A DNA stretch of 64,000 bases from Portulaca oleracea (taxonomy: Eukaryota; Streptophyta; Magnoliopsida; Caryophyllales; Portulacaceae). Both the position numbers and the translations under genes were made by a program. Positions 21,364 to 33,040 of this stretch are shown one piece after another. Each line of letters starts with the position of its first letter. Position 1 is the stretch's first letter. Location: NCBI GenBank assembly GCA_029582165.1, contig CM055872.1, forward strand, positions 27,196,243-27,260,242. The letters run 5' to 3'. Below the pieces are notes generated by a model. The model worked only from the letters and a program-made list of their open reading frames with translations. It was not told the DNA's origin and searched no databases.

Positions 21364-21400
21364 ATTACTAATATTTGGACCAAAATAATTTAATTCAGTA
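19020..21400. repeat. Three tandem units of about 0.8 kb, each with (ATT)n and a SINE tail
   Basis: Three units follow each other with high similarity: about 18930-19733, 19734-20540 and 20541-21400. Each contains (ATT)n, the words GATTGGTCAGAAT, TTTGAGACTTAGTAGGACTC, GGGGCCCACAACGATTTCTA, the hairpin CCTGTGCGATGCACGG (19511, 20338, 21158) and a second (ATT)n. Units 2 and 3 open with a SINE 3' fragment (about 19729-19829 and 20536-20640), so the SINE was present before the tandem duplication. The Asn-repeat ORFs are microsatellite translations. Confidence 0.85.
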
Positions 21401-21518
21401 TTTATCTATATTTTTATTGATCAAAATCTCTATAATTAATCTCATTTTCTCCATTTAATGGGACCCACAAACTTTACTATTAATATTATATAGATTATTA
21501 TTATATCGATTATTATTA

Positions 21519-21577
<59 letters not shown>

Positions 21578-22205
21578 GACCACATCAAAATAATTACTGT
21601 TACTTGTACCAAAATAATTTAATTCAGAGTCCAAAGCAGTCAAAGATTATTAATACTTTCTGGTTTTTTTAATTTAAAATAAAATCCGGATTGAAAATTT
21701 AAAAAAAATTGAAAATATAAAAAAATTAATTTTGTACGTTATGATTGGCCAATTCCTCTACAATCAGTCCTGTGGCTCTATTACGTGGGACCCACAATGA
21801 TTTCTATTATAATATGTAGATAAATTATTATTATTATTATTATTATTATTATAATTATAATAATTTTTATTATAATAATTATTATTATTGTTGATGTTAT
21901 TATAATTATTATTATTATTGTTATTTTTATTATTATTATTATTATTATTGTGTTATTATTATAGGTAACACGAAAATAATTACTGTTATTTGCACCAAAA
22001 TAATTTAGTTCAGAGTTCAAAGCTGTCAAGGATTAGTGATACTTTCTGGTTTTTTAATTTTAAAATAAAATTCGGATTGAAAATTAAAAAATATAAAATA
22101 GAAAAAAAAATTTCTACGTTGCGATTGTCCAATTCCCCTACAGTCACTCCCTTGGCTGCATTTCGTGGGACCCACAATGAGTTCTATTATAATATTAGAT
22201 TATTA

Positions 22206-22236
<31 letters not shown>

Positions 22237-22520
22237 CATTATTATTATTATTATCATTATTATTATTATTATAGGCAACACATAAATAATTATTGATATT
22301 TGCACTAAAATAATTTAATTCAGAGTCCAAAGTAGTCAAGGATTAGTGATAATTTTTGGCTATAGTAATATTAAAATAAAATCCGGATTGAAAATAAAAA
22401 AATTAAAAATAGAAAAAAATATAACTTTCTACATTGTGATTCGCCAATTTCCCTACAATCACTCCCGTGCCTCTATTTCGTGGGACCCACAATGATTTCT
22501 ATTATAATATATAGATAAAT
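21400..22520. repeat. Array of smaller related units separated by (ATT)n
   Basis: Three or four units of roughly 240 bp (about 21360-21500, 21575-21822, 21962-22200, 22275-22510) share AATAATTACTG, AATTCAGAGT, AAAATCCGGATTGAAAAT, GATTGGCCAATTCC and the end CGTGGGACCCACAATGATTT. Between units are (ATT)n tracts (21495-21575, 21823-21960, 22200-22275). They are older relatives of the 0.8-kb units. Confidence 0.75.
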
Positions 22521-23119
22521 TGTATCAATATGTTCGTTGTTATTTCCAAACTTGATCTGTTTTGGTTATTGATGTTAAATCTTTAGTGGTTTTTTTTCTT
22601 ATATTTATCTGTTAGAAATTTAATAAGAATTAGTTTGAAATCAGCTTTTTAATTGTTCTGTTAGAAATTTAATGAGAATAAATTGAGTTATCAAAAATCT
22701 ATATAATATCCCTAAACCCTAAAACCCATCAATGAATCCTGTACAATATATTTTGGTTTTAGAGGTTTTTATTCTTATTTTTTTCTTAGAACTTGCAATT
22801 TACAGAGATGTCTTATCTAAAATTTAATTAATATCCCAGACCTTGAAAATTGTTCAATAGATATTTCAGAATGTGGACACAAATTGATGTAGACTATGAA
22901 TCTTGTACAACATATTTAACTTTTTATTATTTACAAACTTGGTCTATTTTGGTTCTTAATGTTGAATCTTTAGAGGTTTTTATTCTTATCTTCTTCTTAG
23001 AACTTGTAATTTACATAGATGTCTTATGTTGTTTATTGTTTATGTAGTTTAGATTTCGGGTGGGGGTTGTTTATTGTTTATTATATATTATTGAATATCT
23101 AGTGATGTACTTTAGGTTA
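22520..23119. other. AT-rich stretch with a local duplication, no gene
   Basis: Segments near 22548-22620, 22751-22816 and 22936-23030 repeat the order GGTTTTTATTCTTAT ... TCTTAGAACTTG. This is a diverged local duplication. The 65-codon ORF at 22850 has no recognisable feature. Confidence 0.4.
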
Positions 23120-23127
23120 TTTGGGAG

Positions 23128-23787
23128 TTGGGATGGCAATGAGCCAACCCAGCTCGTGAGCCCTCGTGAGCCAGCTCGGTGGGAAGCTCGATAAGCTTGG
23201 CTCGCAATAAATTCGAGGTGGCTCGGACTCGGGCTCGTCACATAAACAAGCCAAGCTGAGCTCAAGGAAGCTCGGCTCGTGAAGCTCGTAAGGCTCGTGA
23301 AAATGGAAAATTGGATGAAATATGTTGTCTTGATAATACAATTTCCAAAATAAAATTACCTTATTCACATGAATTGAAACTTGTGCTTTTGATAAATCTT
23401 TTTTTATGTGTTATAAATCCACAATCATAAATTATTTTTATTGTCGCTAAAAGATTACTTTATTTAATATCCTATAATTGTTATTTTGAATTAATTAATT
23501 TTCAATCTTATATCATTATTTGACTTTGTTATAAGTGCTTTTTTTACTATTCTTTATTTTAAGAGTTACTCTTTATTATCACTTTGTAGGTCAACAAAAT
23601 GAATAACAATGAACAAGTATTTGCTCGTTAAAGCTCGTGAGAGCTCGCGAGCCTTGGCGAGCCAAGCCGCGAGCCTAACTTTTCAGGCTCGCCAAGCTCG
23701 CGAGCCGAGCCAAGCTTGCAATGTAGCTCACGAGCCAAGCCTCGAGCATGTCAAGCTCAAGCTCGGCTCGGCTCATTGCCAGCCCTA
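23128..23787. mobile_element. Non-autonomous hAT element with 8-bp TSD
   Basis: The left end TTGGGATGGCAATGAGCC and the right end GGCTCATTGCCAGCCCTA are inverted copies. TTTGGGAG flanks both sides (23120-23127, 23788-23795), the 8-bp duplication typical of hAT. Both subterminal regions are crowded with GCTCGTGA/GAGCC words in opposite orientation, likely transposase-binding motifs. The AT-rich middle has no transposase ORF. Confidence 0.9.
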
Positions 23788-23795
23788 TTTGGGAG

Positions 23796-24850
23796 CTATG
23801 TATCTGTGATGTAATTTCAATGTGGGATGGGTAATGGTGCGGTTTGTTGATGTATAATGGGATCAAGAGTAGGGTTGATCAATTACACATAATAGGGGAG
23901 ACGTGCAACCAATCTAAGAGTGGGAGGCTTCACGTGAAATTAGGTCTAGGGTTAGGGTGGTTCACGTGAGGATGAGAGAGAATAGGGAGGAATTTTACCG
24001 TGAGGGCTTTTGTGGTTTCAAGATTCAAGAAATGTTGAATCTTGAACGTGAAAGGGATGAATTCTAAGATGGTGATTTGGGGGGGGGGTTGACGTGAGGA
24101 TGGAAGAGAGGGAGAGAGAGTTTTGGCGTGAGGTTTGGTGGAAGGAAGAGAATGAGAGGTTGTTGGAGGAGAGAGAAAGTTGTTGGGGAGTTTGTTATGG
24201 AGAGAGGGAGTTGGTTGAGCTAATTTGTGAGAGGGGGAGAGAGGATGGACGAATTAGGGGAGGTGAAAGAGGATGTGTGGCATTGGATTGAGGGAGATGG
24301 GAGGGTAGAGATTATCTTCTATAAAGATAGAAAGATAGTAGGGATAGATCTAGGTTTCCTACTTGAATCCACAAGAAGGACAACCTAGGGCTAACTTGAT
24401 CTAGACCGCAACCTAGGATCAAGCTCTTCCTAACCACTTGGGTGCCAAACCAAGATACAATAAAAGAAGGGGTTGAGAGTTTATCAAAACACTCGAGGGG
24501 GGTAAGCTCAAATCTTGATTCATATTTCTAAACTGGAATGTATGAAACGATTACAAGCCTAGGCTTTTTATACTAGGAGAGTTCTAACTCCCCTAGGAAT
24601 CTTTACTTGGCATGCAAGCCAAGGATTACTAATCCTAGATGCTTAACTATTCTAATCTCCTCTAGGATTAGGATTCCTTATCCTAAGGGGAGATGGTTAC
24701 AACTACTTATCCTAATTAGAATTGGCTTTCCTAATCCGAGTTGGATTAGTTACAAAATAAGTCATCCTAATCTAGAATTAGCTAAGCTTGACGCCTACTC
24801 TACTCCTACCACACGCCTAACACACTTCTAGAACATTCTAGAACAATTAC
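23796..24850. other. Purine-rich stretch and possible old LTR fragment
   Basis: 24090-24300 is G/A-rich simple sequence (the 65-codon ORF there is Glu/Arg filler). 24330-24840 has more even composition and contains TTCTAGAACATTCTAGAAC and TTTTTATACTAGG, which look like an LTR piece on the minus strand, but I found no partner LTR, primer site or coding sequence. Confidence 0.35.
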
Positions 24851-25079
24851 GCTCCTGTGGCTTTATTTCGTGGGGCCCACAATGATTTCTATTATAATAT
24901 ATAGATTATTATTATTATTATTATTATTAATATTATTATTATTGTGCCAAAATAATTACTGATAGTTGCACTAAATTAATTTAATTCAGCATTTACCTAT
25001 TTTTTGATTGGTCGCAATCCCGACAATTAATCTTCTTTATTTAGCGGGACCCACAAACTTCTATATTAATATTATATAG

Positions 25080-25111
<32 letters not shown>

Positions 25112-25250
25112 GCAAAAATAATTACTGATAGTTGCACCAAAATATTTTAATTCAACATTTATCTATTTTTTGATTGATCGTAATCGCTACAATTAATCTT
25201 CTTTCTCCATTCAGCATGACACACATTTACTATTAATATTATATAGATGA
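24850..25250. repeat. Further units of the (ATT)n-spaced array
   Basis: Two more units carry CGTGGGGCCCACAATGATTT or GCGGGACCCACAAACTT, then ATATAGATTA and (ATT)n (24905-24945, 25083-25112). They are the same family as 21400-22520, now separated from it by the hAT element and other DNA. Confidence 0.7.
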
Positions 25251-25550
25251 GACATGGAGATGAATATAAGTACAAGGACAATCTATACAATTTTCTCTAA
25301 ATATACTCTAATACTATCTTACTCTTGGTATGGAGAAAAAGTCAAAATAAAAAGAGGATAGTTGAAATTAATTAAATAACCTACAAGTTATTATTTTAAA
25401 GGAAACATAAAGGCAATTTTTAATTATTCTCATAAAAATAATAAGATTTTGTTATCTAATACTATCATTAATGACCTTAAAACGACTACATATAAATGTT
25501 GCCTATATATGCTTCCCGATCACCCCAAAACCCACACACACACACATATA
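25251..25550. other. AT-rich spacer ending in (CA)n
   Basis: No gene seen; a short CA run directly precedes the next MITE. Confidence 0.4.
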
Positions 25551-26514
25551 GGGAATTGATACAATGAGAAGTGGATTTTGGTGAGCATAGAAGCATGATT
25601 AGTCGACACCCTTAATCATTCAATATATGGCTACACTTATTTCACCCTTTTTCTTGTTTGTTTCCTTTGCTTTACATGGGAAAAGAGGGAGAAAAAAAAG
25701 AAAAAATGCCAAATGTGTTAAATGCTTCCTTGGAATAAACTAAAATGAATTAATGTTGTGTAGGAAAAAGTTGCTGGAATGTAATGTTCTCTTGGAAAAA
25801 ACACGATTGTGAATGTTTTCTGGGAATTGATGTTCATTTGGGTTGCACTTAATGTTCATTTTATTATAATTTGATGTTCATTTAGTTTGTACTTTTGATG
25901 TTCATCTGGTTGTTTGGGGGGAAAATGATGTTCATTTGCATTGGTTTGTACTTAATGCTCATCTGGTTTGAACATCAAGTAATAAAATACATGGACATTA
26001 TGTTCAAATCAGATGAACATCAAGAACAAACCAAATGAACATCAAATTATAATAAAATGAACTTAAAGTATAACCAAAATGAACATTAATTCCTAGGTAG
26101 TATTTACAAATAAATGTCGTCTGGGAATTAATGTTCATTTGGTTTATACTTGATGTTCATTTTATTATAATTTGATGTTCATTTGGTATGTGCTTGATGT
26201 TCATTTTTTGTTTATACTTGATGTTCATTTTATTATAATTTGATGTTCACAGTTATGTTTTTTTTCCTAGACAACATTAAATTCCATCAACTTTTTCCTA
26301 GACAACATTAATTCATTTTAGTTTATTCAATTCCAAGGCAACATTTAATAAGTTTGACATTTTTTTTCCTTTTCTCTCCCTCTTTTCACTTGTAAAGCCA
26401 AGAAAAAAAAGAAGAAAAAAGATGAAATAATTGTAGCTATAGATTGAATGATTAAGGGTATAGACTGATCATGCTTCCATGCTCACCAAAATCCACTTCT
26501 CATTTTTTCAATTC

Positions 26515-26516
<2 letters not shown>
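25551..26516. mobile_element. Large palindromic MITE related to the MULE
   Basis: The left end GGGAATTGATACAATGAGA is matched by the right end in reverse, and similarity continues for most of both about 480-bp arms. The termini differ only slightly from the MULE termini (GGGAATAGATATAATGAGA), the right end abuts a long AT microsatellite, and the body repeats TGATGTTCATTT many times in both orientations. It is best read as a non-autonomous relative served by the MULE transposase. Confidence 0.85.
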
Positions 26517-26586
<70 letters not shown>

Positions 26587-26606
26587 GTGTGTGTGTGTGT
26601 GTGTGC
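26517..26606. repeat. (AT)n then (TG)n microsatellite
   Basis: About 34 AT units, then about ten TG units. Confidence 0.95.
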
Positions 26607-26609
26607 ATA

Positions 26610-27100
26610 TAGGGTCTAGGTCATAGATGAGTCATTTCCTGAGTCAACATGTGTGTCTTTCAGTTTTGGGTAGTCAATTGTAAACCTAGGTCATGGGTGA
26701 CTCTCTGTTTTAGAGTTAGCATGCATGCTTCTTTCATTTTTAGGAAGTCCATTGTAAATCCATGTCATGTGTAAGTCTTTTCTTGAGTCAACATGTGTCC
26801 ATGTAAATCCGTGTCACGAGCGAGTATTTTTTGAGTTAGCATATAGAAGTCCTGCATCCTATGAAGTCCCATGTAGGTCAGTTAGAACATGTAAATCCAT
26901 GTCATAGGTGAGTCTTTTACGTGAGCCAGCATACAGAAGTCTTGCATCCTAGGAAGTCTCATGTAGGTCAGTACATGCAAACCCATGTCCTGGGTGGGTC
27001 TCTTCCAAGTCAGCATATATGAGTTTTTCATTTTAGTAAGTCCCATATAGGTCATTTAGGACATGCATGGATTGGGATGGAGTTTTCTTTGTTTGTCTAG
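26610..27100 (+). mobile_element. Fragment of the LARD internal region (short direct repeats)
   Basis: Repeats built on CCATGTCATGGGTGAGTCTT and TAGGAAGTC(C/T)CAT match the series at 35560-36790. It continues at about 29815 after the inserted CACTA DNA, so it is an upstream partial copy of the same large element. Confidence 0.75.
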
Positions 27101-27201
27101 TGTCATGTTCAAAGCCTAAGCCAACAATAAAGGGGAAATTATTGGGATGACGGGAAATCCTACAGATCCCCATAATTATTAATAATTAATGTCTTCATTT
27201 A

Positions 27202-27668
27202 GAGTTATTAATAAATTAAGTTAGCAATTAGGTTGGAATAGCAACAAGTTTACGCTACCAATTTCGTTGGATAAGTTAATTAAAGGTTAGTCTCTAAATC
27301 CCAATTCAGCCTTGTTGTGATCAACAAGTTGTCGGAGTTATATGTACGGGTGACCAACCGGTTGTGACGTAGCAAATGTCGATAGTTCTGCTTTTAGCAT
27401 CCCAACCACCTATAAAACGAACACCCAAGAAATCAAGATTGAGTTCTTGGGTGTTCATTTTAAAAGTGGTTGGGATGCTAAATACAACGATCGACATTTG
27501 GTATGTCACAAGCGGTTGATCACCCATACATATAACTCCGACAACTTGTTGATCACAACAAGGCTGAATTGGCATTTAGAGACCTGCCATTAATTAAGTT
27601 ATTCAACAAAGTTGGCAGTCGCGTAAATTCATTCCTAATCAAACATAATAACTAACTCTCTTACTAAT
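27202..27668. repeat. First long inverted repeat (about 230-bp arms)
   Basis: The arms meet near 27438 at CCCAAGAA ... TTCTTGGG with about a dozen bases between. Both arms carry CAACAAGTTGTCGGAGTTAT and GGTTGGGATGCTAAA or their complements. The ORF at 27321-27575 simply reads through the palindrome. Confidence 0.85.
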
Positions 27669-27794
27669 AACTACCGATATCATCCAAACTCGACACTTTT
27701 TCATGACATCTACAACTAAGCTACTTAAATGGTTGTTGAGTATTTACGTAGCAACTTGTTGTTGATTACGTAAATGGACGTGACATAATTATTT

Positions 27795-28290
27795 ATAATT
27801 TATGTCTTCATTTGAAGTTATGAGTAATTTAGTTACCAATTAGGTTGGGTTAGCAACAAATTTACACTACCAACTTTATAGGCTAACTTAATTAAACGGA
27901 CGTCTTCAAGAAGCAGATTCATAGTTGTTGTGGGGAACAACCTGTCAGAGTTTTATAAATAGGTCATCATGGGCTTGCGACGTATGAATGTTGGTCCTGA
28001 TGCATTTAGTTTCGCAGAAAGCTATGAGATAAACTCCCAAAAAATCAAGATTTGATTTCTTGGGTGTTTATCCCATAACTTTTTCCTAAACTGAATGCAT
28101 CACGACGTGCATTCGTATGTCGCAAGCACATGTCGACCTATTTATAAAGCTACGATAGATTGTTCCCCATAACAAGTATGAATCTACCTTTTGAAGACGT
28201 CCCTTTAATTAAGTTAGCCTACGAAGTTGACAGTCGCGTAACATTGTTCCTAACGAAACATAATTGCTAACTCACTTACTAATAACAACC
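27795..28290. repeat. Second long inverted repeat, paralogous to the first
   Basis: The centre is near 28045, again CCCAA(A/G)AAATCAAGATT ... TTCTTGGG. Arms of about 240 bp contain GAACAA(C/T)CTGTC-like and ACGTCTTCAA(G/A)AAG words. Outer parts match those of the first palindrome, so one arose from the other by duplication. Confidence 0.8.
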
Positions 28291-29180
28291 AAAATCATCC
28301 AAATTAACTCAACCATTCCTAAGCTACTATAAATGTTAATTTACCTACTGCTTAACCCTAAACATTACACGAAAGATATTAACGTTTTCCATGTCGTAGC
28401 TTCAATCGTATTTTTTTTCTAGCTTTTGTTCATCAACTAATCCTAGTAGCTTCCCTTGTATAAGTTTTTCATCAACCAAAAACCCTAAATTACTCAAATA
28501 AATTACTCAAATTCAACAACATATATGAATTTTATAATTAAAAATCAGCAAATTCAACAACATATACTCATACTTTAATAAACAACAATATTCTAACTTT
28601 AATTTCAAGCCCTAACAATCTAATACTATAATAAACTCTAAACATTCATAATTCACCCTTAAAAATTTACATTCAAAATACTATTCTAAATTGAATTTCA
28701 AACCCTAAACTTGACTAGCACTAAACACTACCCTAAATTTGAATTTCAAACCATAACCACAATAAAATTACTCAAATAAATTACTCAAATTCAACAACAT
28801 ATATGAATTTTACAATTAAAAATCAACAAATTCAAAACATATACAAATATCCTATAATTAATTAAATGAATTAAACTAATTATTCATAACCAATACTGTT
28901 ACTTTACTAGACAACAATAATCTAACTTTAATTCAAACCCTAACATCCTAATACTATAATAAACTCTAAACATTCATAATTCACCATAAAAATTTACATT
29001 CAAAACACTAATCTAAATTGAATTTCAAACCCTAAACTTAACTAACACTAAACACTACCCTAAATTTGAATTCCAAAACATATCAACACTGAAATTACTC
29101 AAACAAATTACTAAAATTCAACAATATATATAAATTTTACAAGTAAAAATCAATAATTTAACTACAAAAATAAATTAGGG
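28291..29180. repeat. AT-rich duplicated block within the CACTA element
   Basis: Two copies of a roughly 270-bp segment (about 28480-28760 and 28760-29080) share AATTACTCAAATTCAACAAC, CTAATACTATAATAAACTC and CTAAACACTACCCTAAATT. No coding potential. Confidence 0.7.
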
Positions 29181-29717
29181 GACTCACATTGGTAATTGCC
29201 GGAGAACTTAGTGTCGGTGGTGGCCGGAAAACAGTGCAAGGTGGTCGCCGGAGTTGTCAGTAGTGGTGGGAATCCTCGGTGGTCGCCGGAGTGAGTGGTG
29301 GGTGGGCATGCGAGTGTCGGCGGTGGGCGTGCGAGTGACAGTGAGGAGCGAGCGAGAGATTGAGAGAGAGAGCAAGTAGTCGACAGTGAGAATTAAAATG
29401 CCCGTTGTCACATTAATTGGGCCCAACGACCGATACGTGACGACCGATACGTATCGGTCGCTGGGCAACGATCGATAGAGTTATAAATACGCTGCCAATT
29501 ATCCGTTGTGGCATTAATTGAACTGGGCGACCGATAAGTCAGCGATCGATATGGTATCCGTCGCTAGTCCAGCTACCGATATGTTCTTGTTTGCGACCGA
29601 TACTATATCGGACGCTGATTGGCGACCGATATGGTATCGGTCGCTGCATTTCGGTCACCCGTATCAATAGGAGCGATCGATACATATCGGTCGCCGGAAG
29701 CGTTTCATGTTGTAGTG

Positions 29718-30776
29718 CCAAGGCACGACAAGGAGAATTGTTAGACTTTGAAGAATAAGATTGGGGAAATGATCCAGTCAGAGTAACTACCTTTACCAAA
29801 AGCAGCACAGAGGACTAAATAGAACATGGATTCCTCAAACGAAGACAACGAGACAACATCAATAGAGCTTTGGAGTTAGCTGCAGTCCTGGTTGGCAAGC
29901 ATTTCGTTTCAAGAGTTCATTAGAGTTAATAGTCAGTTCTTTAATTTATTCATCTGTTGAATATAGTTGCTTTTGTTGCTATTTGATCAAACAAAATTCA
30001 TGCTTGTGCTTCTAACTTAAGTTGAAAAGTTCTCTCATCCATTCACCACTCTTACAAACCAAGTCTGACAAATTCACCTTCTCATATAATTCCATTTTTG
30101 TCATACGCTCCTTCCCTTCCCTTTAGTTTCTTGAATCCAGGGTTAGAGAGATAAAGAGAGAGCAGAAAAAAGAATTAAAAAAAAAAGTGAAAACTATAGA
30201 AAGGCCGATTTAAAAACCTCATTGAGCCAAATCGGGCAAAAGAAAATAATAAAATTGTAGAGAAGTCAGCCTGCACTCCCATCCAACAGGTTGAGCAAAA
30301 AGAGAGAACGTCATAAGGAAAAACAAAAAATCAATAATCTCTTGGAAGTGAACACTCTTCGTTAGAAATTCTGCAGTTTAACCAAATGTGTCGAGGATAG
30401 GGGGCTTCAACCCAACCTTCATTTCACCACTCACATTACCGTCATCTTTTCTGCCAATCTTGACTACCCACCTGCCACTTACATTTTTTACCTTCCCATC
30501 AAGCCTCATCTTTTTCAAAACCCTTTCCTCCATTTAACCAAATCCAAAAGGTGCGTCACGAATAAAGGAGAACGAGAGGCAACCCTTGAAGAAGTTCAAA
30601 AATAAGAGAGCAAAAAAAAAAGAGGGTGCAAAAAAAAAAAAAAAGAGAAAGCAAAAAAAAAAAAAAAAAAACAGAGAGTGGAGAGAGTTCTTAGTTGGTC
30701 CACCAACATGGGTCGACATGAGTGGTATGACACTCTTGTCCATTAAGCACTTTGTTTGCATATGGAAAAGCCTATG
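29718..30776 (+). mobile_element. Partial LARD internal region upstream of LTR 1
   Basis: 29815-30676 corresponds to 36805-37740: both have GAACATGGATTCC, AGTTAGCT, CAGCCTGCA(C/T)TC(C/T)CATCCA and a purine-rich A/G tract. Similarity breaks after the A-rich run at about 30676, and the 100 bp before LTR 1 lacks the polypurine tract seen before LTRs 2 and 3. Confidence 0.7.
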
Positions 30777-32500
30777 TGTAGACTCCGGATTTTGTCACAT
30801 AAATATATAGCATAACTATGTATATATGAAGCAGAAATAAAGAAGAAGAAGTCGGTCGATGAGCAAGTTCAGACATCGGATTTTAGCATAGATTTTATAT
30901 ACTTTTAATGTAATTTTTATTATGTCTTTTTTATGTATTTTTAGTTAGAAAATTAGGAATTAGAAAATAAGGGAAGCCAAGCCTTGCAAGCCCTAAGATC
31001 AAGTATCAGAAGTCGCGAGATCGAATCTTCACAAAACCACTCAAAAACACCTAAGAAGTTAGCTAAATAATGTGCTCATTTCGTCCAGTGTGAATGGCAG
31101 CTTCCCTAGGTTGGTTGAGTTCACACTCCACCGTCCATGCATGCATGGACGAAGCTGGTTCCTCCCCCCTGGCGTAGTGGCCGACCGACCTACAAGCGCC
31201 GACTACATGTGGTCAGTTGACCACGTGTTGCCGTCCATCATCATACATCTTCCCCTACTGCCTTGTTATCTGCATTGTTGACTGCCACAGCCGAGGTAGA
31301 TGCATGTATCCTCCACCCTATCCTCTTAGCCTATAAATACTACCCCTCTCAACACTCATTTGACTCACCAATTCATTCATCATCTCTCCCTCTCTACTCA
31401 TTCTCTTACTCTCTCACTCATTCTCTCTAATCTTCCTACAATCTTTATCTCCATTACATTCTTCATCACCATCTTCTATCCTATCCACTTTCTATTCTAC
31501 CTTACCACCATATTCTTCATCCTTCTTCCATCACAAAAAGCCTAAGTACATATCCTACCTCATCCATCCTAAACTCCACCAAAAACCCTAGCCTAAACGC
31601 ATTCATAACCACAAAAAGAAGCCTTCTTAGTTCTTACTACTCTCTTCCATCCTTTTTTCCATCATCTTCCATCATCTTTTCTATCAATATTTTGGTACTT
31701 TGTGAGGAGGTTTCTAAGGCATCAAAGAGGATTCTTCAAGCACCAAGAGGCTAGGCAAGACTTTTCCCTAAACAAAGTAGCAATGTAAGCTCTAAGTGTT
31801 TTCTCTTTTGTACATAATTGTGAATTTTGTATCTTCTTTTATCTTCTTTTATATTGTCTCTTTTATTCTTTTTCATGTTCAATGAAGTAATTCTATAAAG
31901 TACTCATTCATTTCCCTTCCAAACTTTATTAAAAGCACATTTTAAACTTTTAGTAGAGTCTTTCTTTTTGTGAGAGGCGAACTCTTAAAGTTTACTTTTC
32001 GAGTTCGTAGCCTTACCCCCGGATCCGTTCTTGGGTTTCGCAGGCTGAGTCTTTCTTTCTTTTCCTTTTGGTTTTGTCTTGGCTTTTCCTTTAAAAAGTC
32101 GGGTGGAGACTCCCATTTCGAACTAAAGCACATCAAGGATTGCATAAACTATGGTTAACATGGTTTTACAATGTATCGATGCAACTTTAGGGTTTCTTTC
32201 TCATATTTCTAAATAATATTTGCATAAATCACTCTCTTTCGAGCCTAACATTTGAATGAGCAAATTGGGTTAAATTTAGAAGAGTTTGGAACAAGTGGAT
32301 GTTCACTCTTAAAAGTTTAATTCAAGGACACATAAAATGCCTATGTAAAGGGAAAGTGATTTTACAAAATATTATTCATGAAATGTACGATTAATTCCTT
32401 AAAGAGTTTTCAAAGGTTAAACCCAGCACAAATCACTGAATCACATCCCCTATCCAACGTGGACGTTCGGAAGCCCGAACGGGAAGGAAAAATGTCCACA
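30777..32500 (+). repeat. LARD LTR 1
   Basis: 1724 bp, starting TGTAGACTCCGGATTTTG and ending ATGTCCACA. It contains the perfect 20-bp palindrome CGTCCATGCATGCATGGACG near 31132, a TATA box at 31332-31338 and a CT-rich leader. The short ORFs inside are chance frames. Confidence 0.88.
31332..31338 (+). promoter_or_regulatory. TATA box of LARD LTR 1
   Basis: TATAAAT in CCTATAAATACTACC; the same element stands at 49507-49513 in LTR 2 and as TATAATT at 62349-62355 in LTR 3. Transcription should start roughly 25-35 bp downstream, in the CT-rich leader. Confidence 0.7.
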
Positions 32501-32507
32501 TGATTTT

Positions 32508-32525
32508 TGGCGACTCCAATGGGGA
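32508..32525 (+). promoter_or_regulatory. Primer binding site of the LARD
   Basis: TGGCGACTCCAATGGGGA stands seven bases after the LTR end. TGGCGACTCC is the primer-site sequence I associate with TAT/Ogre elements, usually assigned to an Arg tRNA; the tRNA match itself was not computed. Confidence 0.7.
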
Positions 32526-33040
32526 GTTTTTCTTAAAGTGAGTAAAACTTGAAAAAAGTTTAGTGTGATTTAAAATGTTTGGAAGGAAAATGTATTTTTA
32601 CTTTATATTTTTAAGTCATTCTTTTAGGCATGAAGCATTGCATATACCGGAACACTCCCTTGACATGTAATATGTCGTAGGAGCACGTAAATCGGCGGTA
32701 TTAGGTTTTTTCTATTTAAACCACAAAAATAGCCCATGGGATGCCGGACCCGCTATACTCAATTGGTGCATTTACACCGAGAGAGCATTAGTCACCACAT
32801 CCACTCATGTATCACTCTACGAGGTCTCCACACGAGCCTCTAAGGGCAACACCCAACACATTCAAGTTGCCTTTACAACAAGAATGCACCGGGGCGAGTA
32901 CATGAGCCGCTAAGCCTTATCCAACCAATAAACCCTTTTGTACATAGCGCCTTGGTTTAGGATACCCCTTGTTCATATGTATGCTATGTGCTACGTGTTT
33001 AAATTCGTTATAAAGAGTTGACCCAAGTTTAGGAATGTTG
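32526..33040 (+). other. LARD body, non-coding leader
   Basis: No ORF of note and no domain; includes CACGAGCCTCTAAGGGCAAC-type unique sequence only. Confidence 0.5.

Larger units (their letters stand above)
27100..29717 (-). mobile_element. One-ended CACTA element with internal palindromes
   Basis: The right end reads CACTACAACATGAAACGC on the minus strand, the classic CACTA terminal repeat, ending at 29717. The adjacent 29427-29700 holds about eight copies of GCGACCGATA in both orientations (often as the palindrome GCGACCGATAnnTATCGGTCGC), the subterminal repeats expected of CACTA. 29180-29400 is GC-rich simple sequence. No matching left end is visible near 27.1 kb and there is no transposase, so it is a truncated copy that interrupts LARD DNA. 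Confidence 0.7.

Noticed and set aside
21455..22274. Asn- and Ile-repeat ORFs
   Set aside because: Direct translations of (ATT)n tracts.
24094..24291. 65-codon Glu/Arg-rich ORF
   Set aside because: A by-product of GAGAGA-type sequence, no similarity to a protein domain.
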